A DNA stretch of 64,000 nucleotides from Oceanobacter sp045430275 (GTDB taxonomy: Bacteria; Pseudomonadota; Gammaproteobacteria; Pseudomonadales; Oceanobacteraceae). Positions within the stretch are counted from its first letter, which is position 1. Every line of letters begins with the position of its first letter. Location: positions 132,337-196,336 of the forward strand of contig JAILXU010000007.1 of assembly GCA_045430275.1 (NCBI GenBank), read 5' to 3'. A program made the position numbers and the translations under genes. Under the pieces are notes generated by a model that did not search any database, was not told the DNA's origin, and saw only the letters and a program-made list of their open reading frames with translations. Of the stretch, positions 1 through 9,878 are shown in pieces.

Positions 1-1172
<1,172 letters not shown>

Positions 1173-1242
1173 CGAAGTATCCTTTGACAAATCAATATTC
1201 TGCACACAACAATGATGGGCACGAGTTTACCACGGCAAAAGC

Positions 1243-1977
1243 ATGATTGACTGGATGGATGAATACAGCGCCCCGGCCTTTCCCGCCACTGATACTGCGC
1301 TGGACAACCCTAATGGATTACTGGTAGCAGGCGGCAGGTTATCACCTGAATGGCTACTAAAAGCCTACACACTGGGCATTTTCCCCTGGTACGAGGACGA
1401 CTCTCCCATTCTTTGGTGGAGTCCGGCACCCAGAGCAGTGATCACACCCACTTCTTTTCGTATTCCCAGAACCGTTCGCAAGCTACTGAAACGTTCCCGA
1501 GCGACCATCACCTGCAACCAGGCATTTGATGCCGTCGTTGAACACTGTGCCACCATTCAGCGCACAGACGAAGACGGCTCTCCTTGCCATGGCACCTGGA
1601 TTACCACCGACATGCAGCAGGCCTACAAACAACTACACCGCGCTGGCCCGGCCATCAGCATTGAGTACTGGAACGCCCAACAACAATTGGCGGGCGGGTT
1701 TTATGGGGTGCTTCTGGGGCATGTTTTTTTTGGTGAGTCCATGTTCTCCATCGACAGCAATGCATCTCAACTGGCCTTTGCAGCCGCAGCACCCTGTTTG
1801 TTCAAACACGGCGTTACGCTGATTGACTGCCAGATGAACACACAACACATGGCCCGCTTCGGACTGATCGAATGCACTCGGCAACAATTTGAATTCCATT
1901 TGCACCAGGAAAAGCTGTCTCAGCCATATGCTCATTCCAGACTGCCCACCTTGATTCACTCAGGGCCAGACACATGA
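1243..1977 (+). CDS. aat: leucyl/phenylalanyl-tRNA--protein transferase
   Basis: Transfers Leu or Phe from aminoacyl-tRNA to proteins with N-terminal Lys or Arg, which makes them ClpS/ClpAP substrates (N-end rule). The 244-residue protein carries the family hallmarks LGIFPWY (about residues 43-49), WWSPAPRA and GGFYGVLLG, and is close to the usual 230-250 residues. Its end overlaps the start of bpt by an ATGA junction, which suggests translational coupling. ClpS and ClpA, which consume its products, are encoded 1.5-4 kb downstream on the other strand. No clear Shine-Dalgarno precedes the ATG. Confidence 0.95.
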   Translation: MIDWMDEYSAPAFPATDTALDNPNGLLVAGGRLSPEWLLKAYTLGIFPWYEDDSPILWWSPAPRAVITPTSFRIPRTVRKLLKRSRATITCNQAFDAVVEHCATIQRTDEDGSPCHGTWITTDMQQAYKQLHRAGPAISIEYWNAQQQLAGGFYGVLLGHVFFGESMFSIDSNASQLAFAAAAPCLFKHGVTLIDCQMNTQHMARFGLIECTRQQFEFHLHQEKLSQPYAHSRLPTLIHSGPDT

Positions 1978-2681
1978 GACGCGTCCCTATTATCAGGCCC
2001 ACCCATCCTCACCCCTGTGGGTACTTTAACGACCGCCAGGCCAATAACGACTACCTTCACCCTGACATTAAACCCGACATTGAGCTGCTGTCGCTGCTGA
2101 ATCTATCCGGTTTCCGGCGCAGTGGTGTGAATATTTATCGACCGGCTTGCGCTGGCTGTCAGGCCTGTGTTTCGGTGAGAATCCCCGCCCACCGCTTTCA
2201 GCTCAAACGCCGCTTCCGACGAACGCTCAAAGCACTCAAACACTGGCAATTATCGGTGGAAGAGCCAAGCATGCGTTTTTATCCGCTCTACGCACGCTAC
2301 ATCAGTGCTCGTCACAGCGAGGGCAGCATGTACCCCCCCAGCACCCGTGAATTTCGCCAGTTTTTGATCTCTGGATACGAGACAGGGCGTTTCCTGGTTG
2401 CTCGGGAAAATGGACAGGTTCGAGCTGTTCTGGTGTTTGACCAACTCAGTGATGGCTTATCCTCTGTCTACTGCTTTTTCGACCCGGAGTACTCACATTT
2501 TTCGCCCGGTATTTTTCTGATCACCAACCTGACTCGTCTGACACAGATGCTGGGATTGCACTACCACTACTTGGGTTATTGGGTGAAAGGATGCGACAAA
2601 ATGTCTTACAAACAGGACTTCAGCCCCCTGCAATATTTTATTGATCGGAAATGGCAGGAATTATCGCAGAACGAGCTTTGA
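1974..2681 (+). CDS. bpt: aspartate/glutamate leucyltransferase (Bpt/Ate family)
   Basis: Adds Leu to N-terminal Asp or Glu, feeding acidic N-termini into the ClpS/ClpAP pathway. The 235-residue protein has the N-terminal Cys cluster of the family (YRPACAGCQACVSVRIP, about residues 54-70) and the C-terminal GNAT-like domain with the YLGYWVKGC motif typical of the bacterial ATE/Bpt group. It overlaps aat by 4 bases and is followed by infA after 60 bases. The name bpt is preferred over ate because the bacterial enzyme transfers leucine. Substrate specificity is inferred from the family. Confidence 0.93.
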   Translation: MRRVPIIRPTHPHPCGYFNDRQANNDYLHPDIKPDIELLSLLNLSGFRRSGVNIYRPACAGCQACVSVRIPAHRFQLKRRFRRTLKALKHWQLSVEEPSMRFYPLYARYISARHSEGSMYPPSTREFRQFLISGYETGRFLVARENGQVRAVLVFDQLSDGLSSVYCFFDPEYSHFSPGIFLITNLTRLTQMLGLHYHYLGYWVKGCDKMSYKQDFSPLQYFIDRKWQELSQNEL

Positions 2682-2741
2682 TTATTCTCGGGAATTAGTG
2701 CAGAATGCGCCCGCTTTGTATATTCCTCAAACAGGTGACGA

Positions 2742-2960
2742 ATGGCGAAAGACGATCATATTGAAATGGATGGCGAGGTTATTGATACCCTGCCAAACAC
2801 CATGTTCCGTGTTCAGCTGGAAAACGGCCACGTAGTAACGGCCCACATTTCTGGCAAAATGCGCAAGAATTACATCCGAATTCTGACCGGAGATAAGGTC
2901 AAGGTTGAGCTGACTCCTTACGATCTGAGTAAAGGGCGCATCACGTATCGAGCACGTTGA
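2742..2960 (+). CDS. infA: translation initiation factor IF-1
   Basis: A 72-residue single S1/OB-fold protein that binds the ribosomal A site with IF-2 and IF-3 during initiation. It has the standard length. Family motifs include HIEMDGEV, FRVQLENGH, SGKMRKNYIRI and GDKVKVELTPYDL. It lies in the conserved aat-bpt-infA order and is followed by a stem-loop terminator candidate, with clpA convergent behind it. Confidence 0.98.
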   Translation: MAKDDHIEMDGEVIDTLPNTMFRVQLENGHVVTAHISGKMRKNYIRILTGDKVKVELTPYDLSKGRITYRAR

Positions 2961-2986
2961 TTGTTCTCTTCCTAGCCTGAAGAGCA

Positions 2987-3020
2987 TGGTGGTGTCTTCC
3001 GACACCATCAGAGCTTTCTT
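2987..3020 (+). terminator. Rho-independent terminator candidate after infA
   Basis: A 10-bp stem (TGGTGGTGTC with GACACCATCA, one G-T pair) around a TTCC loop is followed by a T-rich stretch (GCTTTCTTTC). It sits 26 bases after the infA stop codon. Confidence 0.65.
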
Positions 3021-3066
3021 TCAGCAACACGCAACTTTCAGTAAAATCCAAAGAATTCCAAACGCA

Positions 3067-3082
3067 AGAGCATCCCTGCTCT
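3067..3082 (-). terminator. weak stem-loop downstream of clpA
   Basis: A perfect 6-bp stem (AGAGCA / TGCTCT, four-base loop) lies 24 bases beyond the clpA stop. The minus-strand sequence after it is only moderately T-rich, so termination here is uncertain. Confidence 0.4.
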
Positions 3083-3105
3083 CTGTTATTTCATCAAACA
3101 TTCCA

Positions 3106-5376
3106 TCAAGCCGATACAGGCTCTGCTGATTCAATGACCAGATCATCGTCCAGCGTATCAATAATTACCTCACCACCATCTGCCAGCTCTCCAAAGAGAA
3201 TCTTCTCTGCCAGTGGCTTTTTGACCTTTTCCTGAACCAGCCTGGCCATAGGTCGTGCCCCCATTGCCTTGTCGTACCCTCGAATAGCCAGCCATTCGCG
3301 TGCATTCTGAGTCAAGGTGAGCATTACTTTCTTGTCATCCAGTTGACCTTGCAGCTCCGCCACAAACTTGTCGACGACATTCAAAATGACGGTTTCAGAG
3401 AGTGGTGCAAACTGAACCGTCGCATCGATACGATTGCGGAATTCAGGTGTAAAGACTTTCTTCAACTCTTCAGCACCATCCGTCGAATGATCCTGAAGCG
3501 TAAAGCCAATACTGGAACGACTCATCTGCTCAGCACCTGCGTTGGTGGTCATGATCAAAATGACATTACGGAAATCGGTTTTTCGACCGTTATTATCCGT
3601 CAATGTACCGTGATCCATGACTTGCAACAGAATATTGAAGACTTCGGAATGCGCCTTCTCGATTTCATCCAGCAGCAACACGCAATGAGGGGTTTTATTC
3701 ACCGCTTCCGTCAGAAGACCACCCTGGTCATAACCAACGTATCCCGGAGGTGCGCCGATCAAGCGAGAGACGGTATGACGTTCCATGTATTCAGACATAT
3801 CGAAGCGAATCAGTTCCATGCCCATCACATTGGCTAACTGACGCGCCACTTCGGTTTTACCAACCCCGGTTGGCCCGGCAAACAGAAATGAGCCAATAGG
3901 CTTGTCAGGGGCCGTCAAGCCAGCACGTGACATCTTGATGGCCGTTGACAGGTTCACAATTGCTTCGTCCTGACCAAACACCACCATCTGCAGTTTGTCT
4001 TCCAGCTTGAACAACAATTCCTTGTCATCCGAAGACACACTTTTTGGCGGAATTCGGGCAATAGAGGCCACCACCTTCTCAATTTCAGTGACGTTGATTT
4101 GCTTCTTGCGCCGTGAAACCGGCAACAACTGCTGCAACGCCCCTACTTCGTCAATGACATCAATGGCCTTGTCTGGCAGGTTACGATCATTGATATAACG
4201 CTCAGACAGCTCAGAGGCCGCTCTCAACGCCTTGTCGGTGTATTTGATGTTGTGATGTTCTTCAAAGCGGCTCTTCAAACCTTTCAAAATCAGATAGGTG
4301 TCTTCAACCGACGGTGCTGCCACATCAATCTTCTGGAAGCGACGAGTCAGGGCACTGTCTTTCTCAAAGATACCCCGGAATTCCGTGAAGGTCGTTGAAC
4401 CCACACAGCGTATCTCACCGCTACTGAGCATGGGCTTCAGCAGATTGCTGGCATCCATCACACCACCCGATGCGGCACCTGCTCCGATAATGGTATGAAT
4501 TTCATCAATAAACAGCACACCATGCGGTTGTTTTTTCAGCTCTGCCAACAGAGCCTTCAAGCGTTTTTCAAAATCGCCCCGGTACTTGGTTCCAGCCAGC
4601 AAGGCTCCCATATCCAGGCTGTAGACCGTTGCTTCGGCGATCACATCCGGCACGTCACCATCCACGATACGCTTCGCCAGGCCTTCGACAATCGCCGTTT
4701 TACCAACACCGGAATCACCAACCAGCAACGGGTTGTTTTTGCGGCGGCGCGACAAAATCTGCACCAGACGACTGACTTCCTCATCACGACCAATCAGAGG
4801 GTCAATTTTCCCCTCCATTGCCAGCCGATTCAGATTGGTCGCATACCCTTCCAGCGCGTCATTGGATGCTGCTTCACTTTCTGCATCCAGGCTCTGCTCA
4901 TGATCTTCTTCACTGGGTTTATCCTGACTGCCGGGGTCCGACACCTTGGAGATACCATGAGAGATGTAATTCACCACATCCATTCGATGTATTTCCTGTT
5001 GATTCAGAAAATACACCGCCTGACTTTCTTTCTCATTAAAAATGGCCACCATCACATTTGCCCCGGTCACTTCTTCCCGACCGGAGGACTGGACGTGAAA
5101 CACAGCGCGCTGCAGCACCCGCTGGAAACCCAGTGTTGGCTGAGTCTCCTGGGCATCATTCTGATCCGACAGGCGCGGCGTGGTTGCGTCAATAAACTCT
5201 TCCAGATCCACCTTGAGGCGCTCCAGATTCGCCCCACAGGCACCCAACACACGAACGGCAGCATCATTACCTGTTAGTGCCAACAACAAATGCTCAACCG
5301 TCATAAACTCATGCCGCTTTGAGCGGGCGTCCCTGAATGCGTCATTCAGGGTATTTTCTAACTCTTTGCTGAGCAT
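3106..5376 (-). CDS. clpA: ATP-dependent Clp protease ATP-binding subunit ClpA
   Basis: AAA+ unfoldase that feeds substrates into ClpP. The 756-residue protein matches the family length. It has an N-terminal double Clp-N domain (about 1-145), an acidic linker, AAA domain 1 with Walker A GDSGVGKT and Walker B LFIDEIHT, and AAA domain 2 with GPTGVGKT and LLLDEIEKAH. The SSIGF segment matches the ClpP-docking IGL/F loop. The start follows a GGGGG-type Shine-Dalgarno and lies 11 bases after the clpS stop, so clpS-clpA form one operon. ClpAP degrades the N-end-rule products made by Aat and Bpt nearby. Confidence 0.98.
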   Translation of the reverse strand: MLSKELENTLNDAFRDARSKRHEFMTVEHLLLALTGNDAAVRVLGACGANLERLKVDLEEFIDATTPRLSDQNDAQETQPTLGFQRVLQRAVFHVQSSGREEVTGANVMVAIFNEKESQAVYFLNQQEIHRMDVVNYISHGISKVSDPGSQDKPSEEDHEQSLDAESEAASNDALEGYATNLNRLAMEGKIDPLIGRDEEVSRLVQILSRRRKNNPLLVGDSGVGKTAIVEGLAKRIVDGDVPDVIAEATVYSLDMGALLAGTKYRGDFEKRLKALLAELKKQPHGVLFIDEIHTIIGAGAASGGVMDASNLLKPMLSSGEIRCVGSTTFTEFRGIFEKDSALTRRFQKIDVAAPSVEDTYLILKGLKSRFEEHHNIKYTDKALRAASELSERYINDRNLPDKAIDVIDEVGALQQLLPVSRRKKQINVTEIEKVVASIARIPPKSVSSDDKELLFKLEDKLQMVVFGQDEAIVNLSTAIKMSRAGLTAPDKPIGSFLFAGPTGVGKTEVARQLANVMGMELIRFDMSEYMERHTVSRLIGAPPGYVGYDQGGLLTEAVNKTPHCVLLLDEIEKAHSEVFNILLQVMDHGTLTDNNGRKTDFRNVILIMTTNAGAEQMSRSSIGFTLQDHSTDGAEELKKVFTPEFRNRIDATVQFAPLSETVILNVVDKFVAELQGQLDDKKVMLTLTQNAREWLAIRGYDKAMGARPMARLVQEKVKKPLAEKILFGELADGGEVIIDTLDDDLVIESAEPVSA

Positions 5377-5387
5377 GGTATTTCCCC

Positions 5388-5711
5388 CTAATCATCAACC
5401 GGTGCAATTTCGCACAGTAGCGGATGCTCACAATCTCTTGAATATTGATTCACGATTGCGGCTTTTGTTTCAGCAATATCTCGCGTATGTACAGCACACA
5501 CAGCACTGCCCTTGTTATGGACTGTTAACATGATTTGCGTTGCCTGCTCTTCACTCTTGTCGAAGAAACGCTGCAACACTTCGATCACGAACTCCATTGG
5601 CGTGTAATCATCGTTCAGCATAATGACCCGATACATCTGTGGACGCTTGAGCTGAGGACGAGTTGCTTCGACGGCCTCACCTGAATTGCCCCGCCCTGGG
5701 TCATTGCTCAT
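5388..5711 (-). CDS. clpS: ATP-dependent Clp protease adaptor ClpS
   Basis: Adaptor that binds the ClpA N-domain and delivers N-degron substrates. The 107-residue form starting MSNDPGRGNSG is chosen because the conserved core (YRVIMLNDDYTPMEFV, then H-N-K-G) begins about 25 residues later, as usual for the family. A longer reading frame upstream to 5822 lacks conservation and a clear ribosome site. It is encoded directly ahead of clpA with an 11-base gap and diverges from cspD. Confidence 0.95.
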   Translation of the reverse strand: MSNDPGRGNSGEAVEATRPQLKRPQMYRVIMLNDDYTPMEFVIEVLQRFFDKSEEQATQIMLTVHNKGSAVCAVHTRDIAETKAAIVNQYSRDCEHPLLCEIAPVDD

Positions 5712-5910
5712 ATTCAAGTCTAGTAAAAATTCTGACACTGGGAACATAGGAAGAAATTTCTGATTCTCTTTGCTTTTATAATACCCAAGCCCGTCCCAAT
5801 TGCGACACTGGCTTGACGACATTCACCGCCCCCGGTAGTGTTGTGACGCATAACGTTAACGGACTAACGCGCGATACTGCGTCACGTCCTCAACCCGGAG
5901 AGAGTTCGCG

Positions 5911-6132
5911 ATGAAAACAGGGACCGTTAAATGGTTCAATAACGCCAAAGGTTACGGCTTTATCAATGCAGAAGGAAGTGATGAAGACCTGTTCGCTCAT
6001 TTTTCCAACATTGAGATGGACGGCTACAAAACCCTGAAAGCCGGGCAACGTGTTATGTTTGATGTCAAGTCAGAAAATACGGGCTACCACGCCATCCAGA
6101 TTCGCCCCTGCGACCTCTCCGTCGCAGAATAA
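5911..6132 (+). CDS. cspD: cold-shock-like protein CspD
   Basis: A 73-residue cold-shock domain protein with RNP1 (KGYGFINA) and RNP2 (DLFAHFS). CspD of Escherichia coli is a stationary-phase nucleic-acid-binding inhibitor of replication. The assignment as CspD rather than CspA rests on the C-terminal extension beyond the CSD and on the conserved clpS-cspD divergent pair. A GGAGAG Shine-Dalgarno precedes the ATG, and a strong terminator follows within 25 bases. Confidence 0.92.
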   Translation: MKTGTVKWFNNAKGYGFINAEGSDEDLFAHFSNIEMDGYKTLKAGQRVMFDVKSENTGYHAIQIRPCDLSVAE

Positions 6133-6152
6133 ATCACCACATGATGATTCAG

Positions 6153-6174
6153 AGGCCGCCATAGCGGCCTTTTT
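6153..6174 (+). terminator. Rho-independent terminator of cspD
   Basis: A 7-bp GC-rich stem (AGGCCGC / GCGGCCT) with a CATA loop is followed directly by TTTTT, 20 bases after the cspD stop. Confidence 0.9.
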
Positions 6175-6214
6175 AGTGCCTGCTCCCTTCCCACAGGCCG
6201 ATCAAACGAGCATA

Positions 6215-6248
6215 AAAAAGCCGCCACCTGAAACAGGGGGCGGCTTTT
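6215..6248. terminator. strong bidirectional terminator between cspD and icd
   Basis: A 16-bp stem with one mismatch (AAAAAGCCGCC-A-CCTG against CAGG-G-GGCGGCTTTTT) closes a short AAA loop. It has T-tracts in both directions and so can end both cspD readthrough and icd. Confidence 0.92.
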
Positions 6249-6270
6249 TCGCCAAAGGCTAATCGAGGGC

Positions 6271-8502
6271 TTATTTCAAGCCATCAACAATTGCGTTCAG
6301 TGTTGCGCTGGGGCGCATAACTGTTGCAGCCATATCCTTATTGAACTGGTAGTAACCACCAATTTCAGCCGCAGCACCTTGAGCGCCATTCAGCTCAGCC
6401 ACAATGGTTTCTTCTTGTTCAGTCATCGCGGCCGCAACCGGTGTGAAGATTTCTTTCAGATCTGCATCATCATCCTGTGATGCCAACGCTTCCGCCCAAT
6501 ACATGGTCAGGTAGAAATGGCTACCACGGTTATCAATGCCACCCAAACGACGCGTTGGAGACTTATTCTCAATCAGGAATTTGGCAGTAGCAACATCCAG
6601 AGCTTTACCCAATACAGCCGCTTGGGCATTATCAGCATGCGTTGACAGGTGCTCCAAAGAAGCAGCCAATGCCATGAACTCACCCAGAGAATCCCAGCGC
6701 AGGTAGTTCTGCTTGACCAGCTGCTCGACGTGCTTCGGTGCAGAACCACCGGCACCTGTTTCAAACAGACCGCCGCCATTCATCAGAGGCACGATGGACA
6801 GCATTTTGGCGGACGTACCCAGCTCCAGAATCGGGAACAGGTCAGTCAGGTAATCACGCAGTACGTTACCAGTGACAGAAATGGTGTTTTCACCTTTCTT
6901 CATACGTTCCAGCGAGAAGCGAGTCGCTTCACACGGGGCCATGATGCTGATATCCAGACCGTTCGTGTCAAACTCTGGCAAGTAAGCGTTAACCTTTTCG
7001 ATCAACTGTGCATCATGTGCACGACTTGCGTCCAGCCAGAAAACAGTAGGCCAGCCTGTTGCGCGCGCGCGGGAAACAGCCAGCTTCACCCAATCTTTGA
7101 TCGGCGCATCTTTCACCTGACACATACGCCAGATATCGCCTTCTTCCACTTCGTGCTGCATCAGAACGTTACCCGCCGCATCAACGATGCGCATGGTGCC
7201 TGCTTCAGCAACTTCGAAAGTCTTGTCGTGAGAGCCGTATTCTTCCGCTTTCTGAGCCATCAGACCAACGTTAGGTACAGTACCCATGGTGCGAGGATCG
7301 AAAGCACCGTTCTCTTTACAGAAGTCAATGGTTTCCTGATACACACCGGCGTAGCAACGATCAGGGATCATCGCGATGGTGTCGTGCAGCTCTCCATCCG
7401 GGCCCCACATCTGACCGGAAGAACGGATCATGGCAGGCATGGATGCGTCAACAATCACATCGTTAGGCACGTGCAGGTTGGTGATGCCTTTGTCAGAATT
7501 CACCATCGCCAGCTCTGGACGATGCTTGTAAACCCATTCGATATCGGCTTCGATCGCTTCACGTTCAGCTTCTGGCAGAGACTGGATCTTGGCGTAAACG
7601 TCGCCCAGACCGTTCTTCACATCCACACCCAGCTCTTCGAATTTCGCGGCGTGCTTGGCGAAAACATCTTTAAAGAAGACAGAGACCGCATGGCCGAACA
7701 TGATTGGGTCAGAAACCTTCATCATGGTGGCTTTCAGGTGCAGAGACAGCAGAACGCTTTCATCTTTGGCTTCGACGGTTGCTTGCTCGTAGAACTCACG
7801 CAACTTGGCGATGCTCATACAGGCAGAATCAATCACTTCGCCCGGCAGCAATTTCAGTTCTTCTTTCAGAACCTTGGTTTCACCCGCTGCGTTAACCAGC
7901 TCGATGTTCACCTCAGTTGCTTCAGCAATCGTTACAGACTGCTCGCTGCTGAAGAAATCGCCGTCTTCCATGTGAGCAACACGGGACTTGGATTCGGCAA
8001 CCCACTCACCCATGGAGTGCGGGTTGGCACGTGCGTACGCTTTAACAGATTCTGGAGCACGACGGTCAGAGTTACCTTCACGCAGAACCGGGTTTACTGC
8101 ACTGCCTTTTACCTTGTCGTAACGGGCACGAATATTGGCTTCTTCACCACTAATAGGCGCAGCCGGGTAATCAGGCAAGTGATAACCCTTGTCTTGCAAT
8201 TCTTTAATCGTCGCTTCCAACTGTGGAATGGAAGCACTGATGTTTGGCAGCTTAATAATGTTTGCATCAGGAGTTTTGGCCAACTCACCCAGGTAAGCCA
8301 GATTATCCACCTGACGTTGCTTGGCTTCCAGATACTCCGGGAACTGGGAAATAATACGAGCAGCAAGTGAAATATCACGGGTTTCAACAGCAATGTCAGC
8401 CTTGCCTGCAAAGGCTTCAACGACTGGCAGGAAAGACAAGGTTGCCAGCGCTGGGGCCTCATCAGTCTCGGTGTAAATAATGGTTGGCTTCTCGTTTGAC
8501 AT
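6271..8502 (-). CDS. icd: NADP-dependent isocitrate dehydrogenase, monomeric type
   Basis: Oxidatively decarboxylates isocitrate to 2-oxoglutarate in the TCA cycle, producing NADPH. The 743 residues and the N-terminal sequence (IIYTETDEAPALATLSFL) identify the monomeric IDH-II family, about twice the subunit size of the dimeric enzyme. Blocks such as LREGNSDRRAP and MVNSDKGITNLHVPNDVI fit the family. Pseudomonads and many marine gammaproteobacteria carry this form next to cspD. It diverges from rluE across a 247-bp intergenic region that probably holds both promoters. Confidence 0.97.
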   Translation of the reverse strand: MSNEKPTIIYTETDEAPALATLSFLPVVEAFAGKADIAVETRDISLAARIISQFPEYLEAKQRQVDNLAYLGELAKTPDANIIKLPNISASIPQLEATIKELQDKGYHLPDYPAAPISGEEANIRARYDKVKGSAVNPVLREGNSDRRAPESVKAYARANPHSMGEWVAESKSRVAHMEDGDFFSSEQSVTIAEATEVNIELVNAAGETKVLKEELKLLPGEVIDSACMSIAKLREFYEQATVEAKDESVLLSLHLKATMMKVSDPIMFGHAVSVFFKDVFAKHAAKFEELGVDVKNGLGDVYAKIQSLPEAEREAIEADIEWVYKHRPELAMVNSDKGITNLHVPNDVIVDASMPAMIRSSGQMWGPDGELHDTIAMIPDRCYAGVYQETIDFCKENGAFDPRTMGTVPNVGLMAQKAEEYGSHDKTFEVAEAGTMRIVDAAGNVLMQHEVEEGDIWRMCQVKDAPIKDWVKLAVSRARATGWPTVFWLDASRAHDAQLIEKVNAYLPEFDTNGLDISIMAPCEATRFSLERMKKGENTISVTGNVLRDYLTDLFPILELGTSAKMLSIVPLMNGGGLFETGAGGSAPKHVEQLVKQNYLRWDSLGEFMALAASLEHLSTHADNAQAAVLGKALDVATAKFLIENKSPTRRLGGIDNRGSHFYLTMYWAEALASQDDDADLKEIFTPVAAAMTEQEETIVAELNGAQGAAAEIGGYYQFNKDMAATVMRPSATLNAIVDGLK

Positions 8503-8749
8503 GCTTACTCCTGTTGAATTGTTATGTTCGCTATATCGCTGGGCTATAAATTCATCACTTGTGGCGATGGTTTCTCACTCAAAAGCCCCTGAGACTGGAA
8601 AACACACCTGCAGATGGTTAAGGTTCGCGAATCACTGCACTTTCGCGTACAACCCCGTCCAGTATCAGGGGCATAATTTGTAGTTTTTCTACAAAAAAAG
8701 CAAGCTAGACGAAAGAAGCAGTAGTTTTCTTACAGGCAAAAACACACAT

Positions 8750-9352
8750 ATGGCCCGACTTATCCTGCTTAACAAACCTTTTCAGGTGCTTTGTCAGTTC
8801 ACTGACACCGAAAATCGTTCCACCCTCGCCGACTTCGTACCCGTATCGGGTGTTTACCCGGCTGGCCGACTGGATTACGACTCCGAAGGACTGTTGCTGC
8901 TGACCGACAATGGTCAGTTGCAGGCCCGTATCGCCGAACCTCGCCAGAAAATGCCCAAAACCTATCTGGTGCAAGTCGAAGGCTCGCCATCCGATGAGGC
9001 ACTGGCTTCCTTGCGCAAAGGTGTGGAACTCAAAGATGGGAAAACTCGCCCGGCTCAGGTCAGACGCGTTGCAGAACCCACGCTCTGGCAGCGCAATCCA
9101 CCGGTTCGACAACGTAACAATGACACTCTGAGCTGGCTGGAAATCATCATCAGCGAAGGCAAGAACCGTCAGGTGCGACGCATGACGGCTCATATCGGTC
9201 ATCCGACATTGCGCCTGATACGCACCCGGATTGGCTCCTGGTCACTCGATCAGTTACAACCCGGTCAGTATCTGGAAACCCAGGTACACGTACCCGGCGC
9301 TCCGCAACGTCGCACCCACAACAATCGCCGACCACCACGAAAACGCAACTGA
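8750..9352 (+). CDS. rluE: 23S rRNA pseudouridine(2457) synthase RluE
   Basis: RsuA/RluB/E/F-type pseudouridine synthase of 200 residues. Motif II GRLDYDSEGLLLLTD carries the catalytic Asp (about residue 43). Later motifs include KTYLVQVEG and EGKNRQVRRM. There is no N-terminal S4 domain, as in RluE. It heads the conserved block rluE-nudJ-mnmA-hflD. The C-terminus is very basic (HNNRRPPRKRN). The U2457 target is inferred from orthology with E. coli. Confidence 0.9.
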   Translation: MARLILLNKPFQVLCQFTDTENRSTLADFVPVSGVYPAGRLDYDSEGLLLLTDNGQLQARIAEPRQKMPKTYLVQVEGSPSDEALASLRKGVELKDGKTRPAQVRRVAEPTLWQRNPPVRQRNNDTLSWLEIIISEGKNRQVRRMTAHIGHPTLRLIRTRIGSWSLDQLQPGQYLETQVHVPGAPQRRTHNNRRPPRKRN

Positions 9353-9425
9353 TCACACCCGGCCTGATTTGAGCGATGAAGGCCGATTCGTATAGTATGC
9401 GAGCCTGACCTACTGGAGGATTCTC

Positions 9426-9878
9426 ATGTCTGAGCGCTGGACACCCCATTCAACCGTCGCCACCATCGTCGAACAAGACGGAAAATTTCTGATGATTGAA
9501 GAAATATCATCAGGCAAGCGTGTCGTTAACCAACCAGCCGGGCATATAGAAGAAGGGGAATCCGTTACCGACGCCGCCTGCCGGGAAACACTGGAAGAAT
9601 CGGGCTGGTCAGTCACACCCACGGCTCTGGTCGGTCTGTACGTTTACACTGCACCCTCCAACGGTGTCACCTACCACCGTTACTGTTTTGCCGCCCGCGC
9701 CGAGCAACACCACCCTGATTCGCCTCTGGATGACGGTATTATCCGGGCGCGCTGGATGACCATTGAAGAATTGCGTCAGTGCCCCAATCTCAGAAGCCCT
9801 ATGGTATTGAACTGCGTTGAAGACTACCTGTCAGGACGCCGCTTTCCGCTAACCCTGATCACAGAGCAACTTGCATAA
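9426..9878 (+). CDS. nudJ: Nudix hydrolase, NudJ-like phosphatase
   Basis: A 150-residue Nudix protein. The Nudix box runs from GHIEEGES to RETLEESGW (about residues 38-60), which keeps the metal-binding REtxEE core. NudJ of E. coli hydrolyses HMP-pyrophosphate and nucleoside di/triphosphates. The name rests on length and on the position between rluE and mnmA. The stop codon abuts the mnmA start, indicating one operon. A GGAGGA Shine-Dalgarno precedes the start. Confidence 0.88.
   Translation: MSERWTPHSTVATIVEQDGKFLMIEEISSGKRVVNQPAGHIEEGESVTDAACRETLEESGWSVTPTALVGLYVYTAPSNGVTYHRYCFAARAEQHHPDSPLDDGIIRARWMTIEELRQCPNLRSPMVLNCVEDYLSGRRFPLTLITEQLA

Noticed and set aside
6649..8370. 573-residue open frame opposite icd
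   Set aside because: It is the antisense shadow of the monomeric isocitrate dehydrogenase gene, has no family features, and is rich in His, Arg and Phe as expected for a complementary frame.
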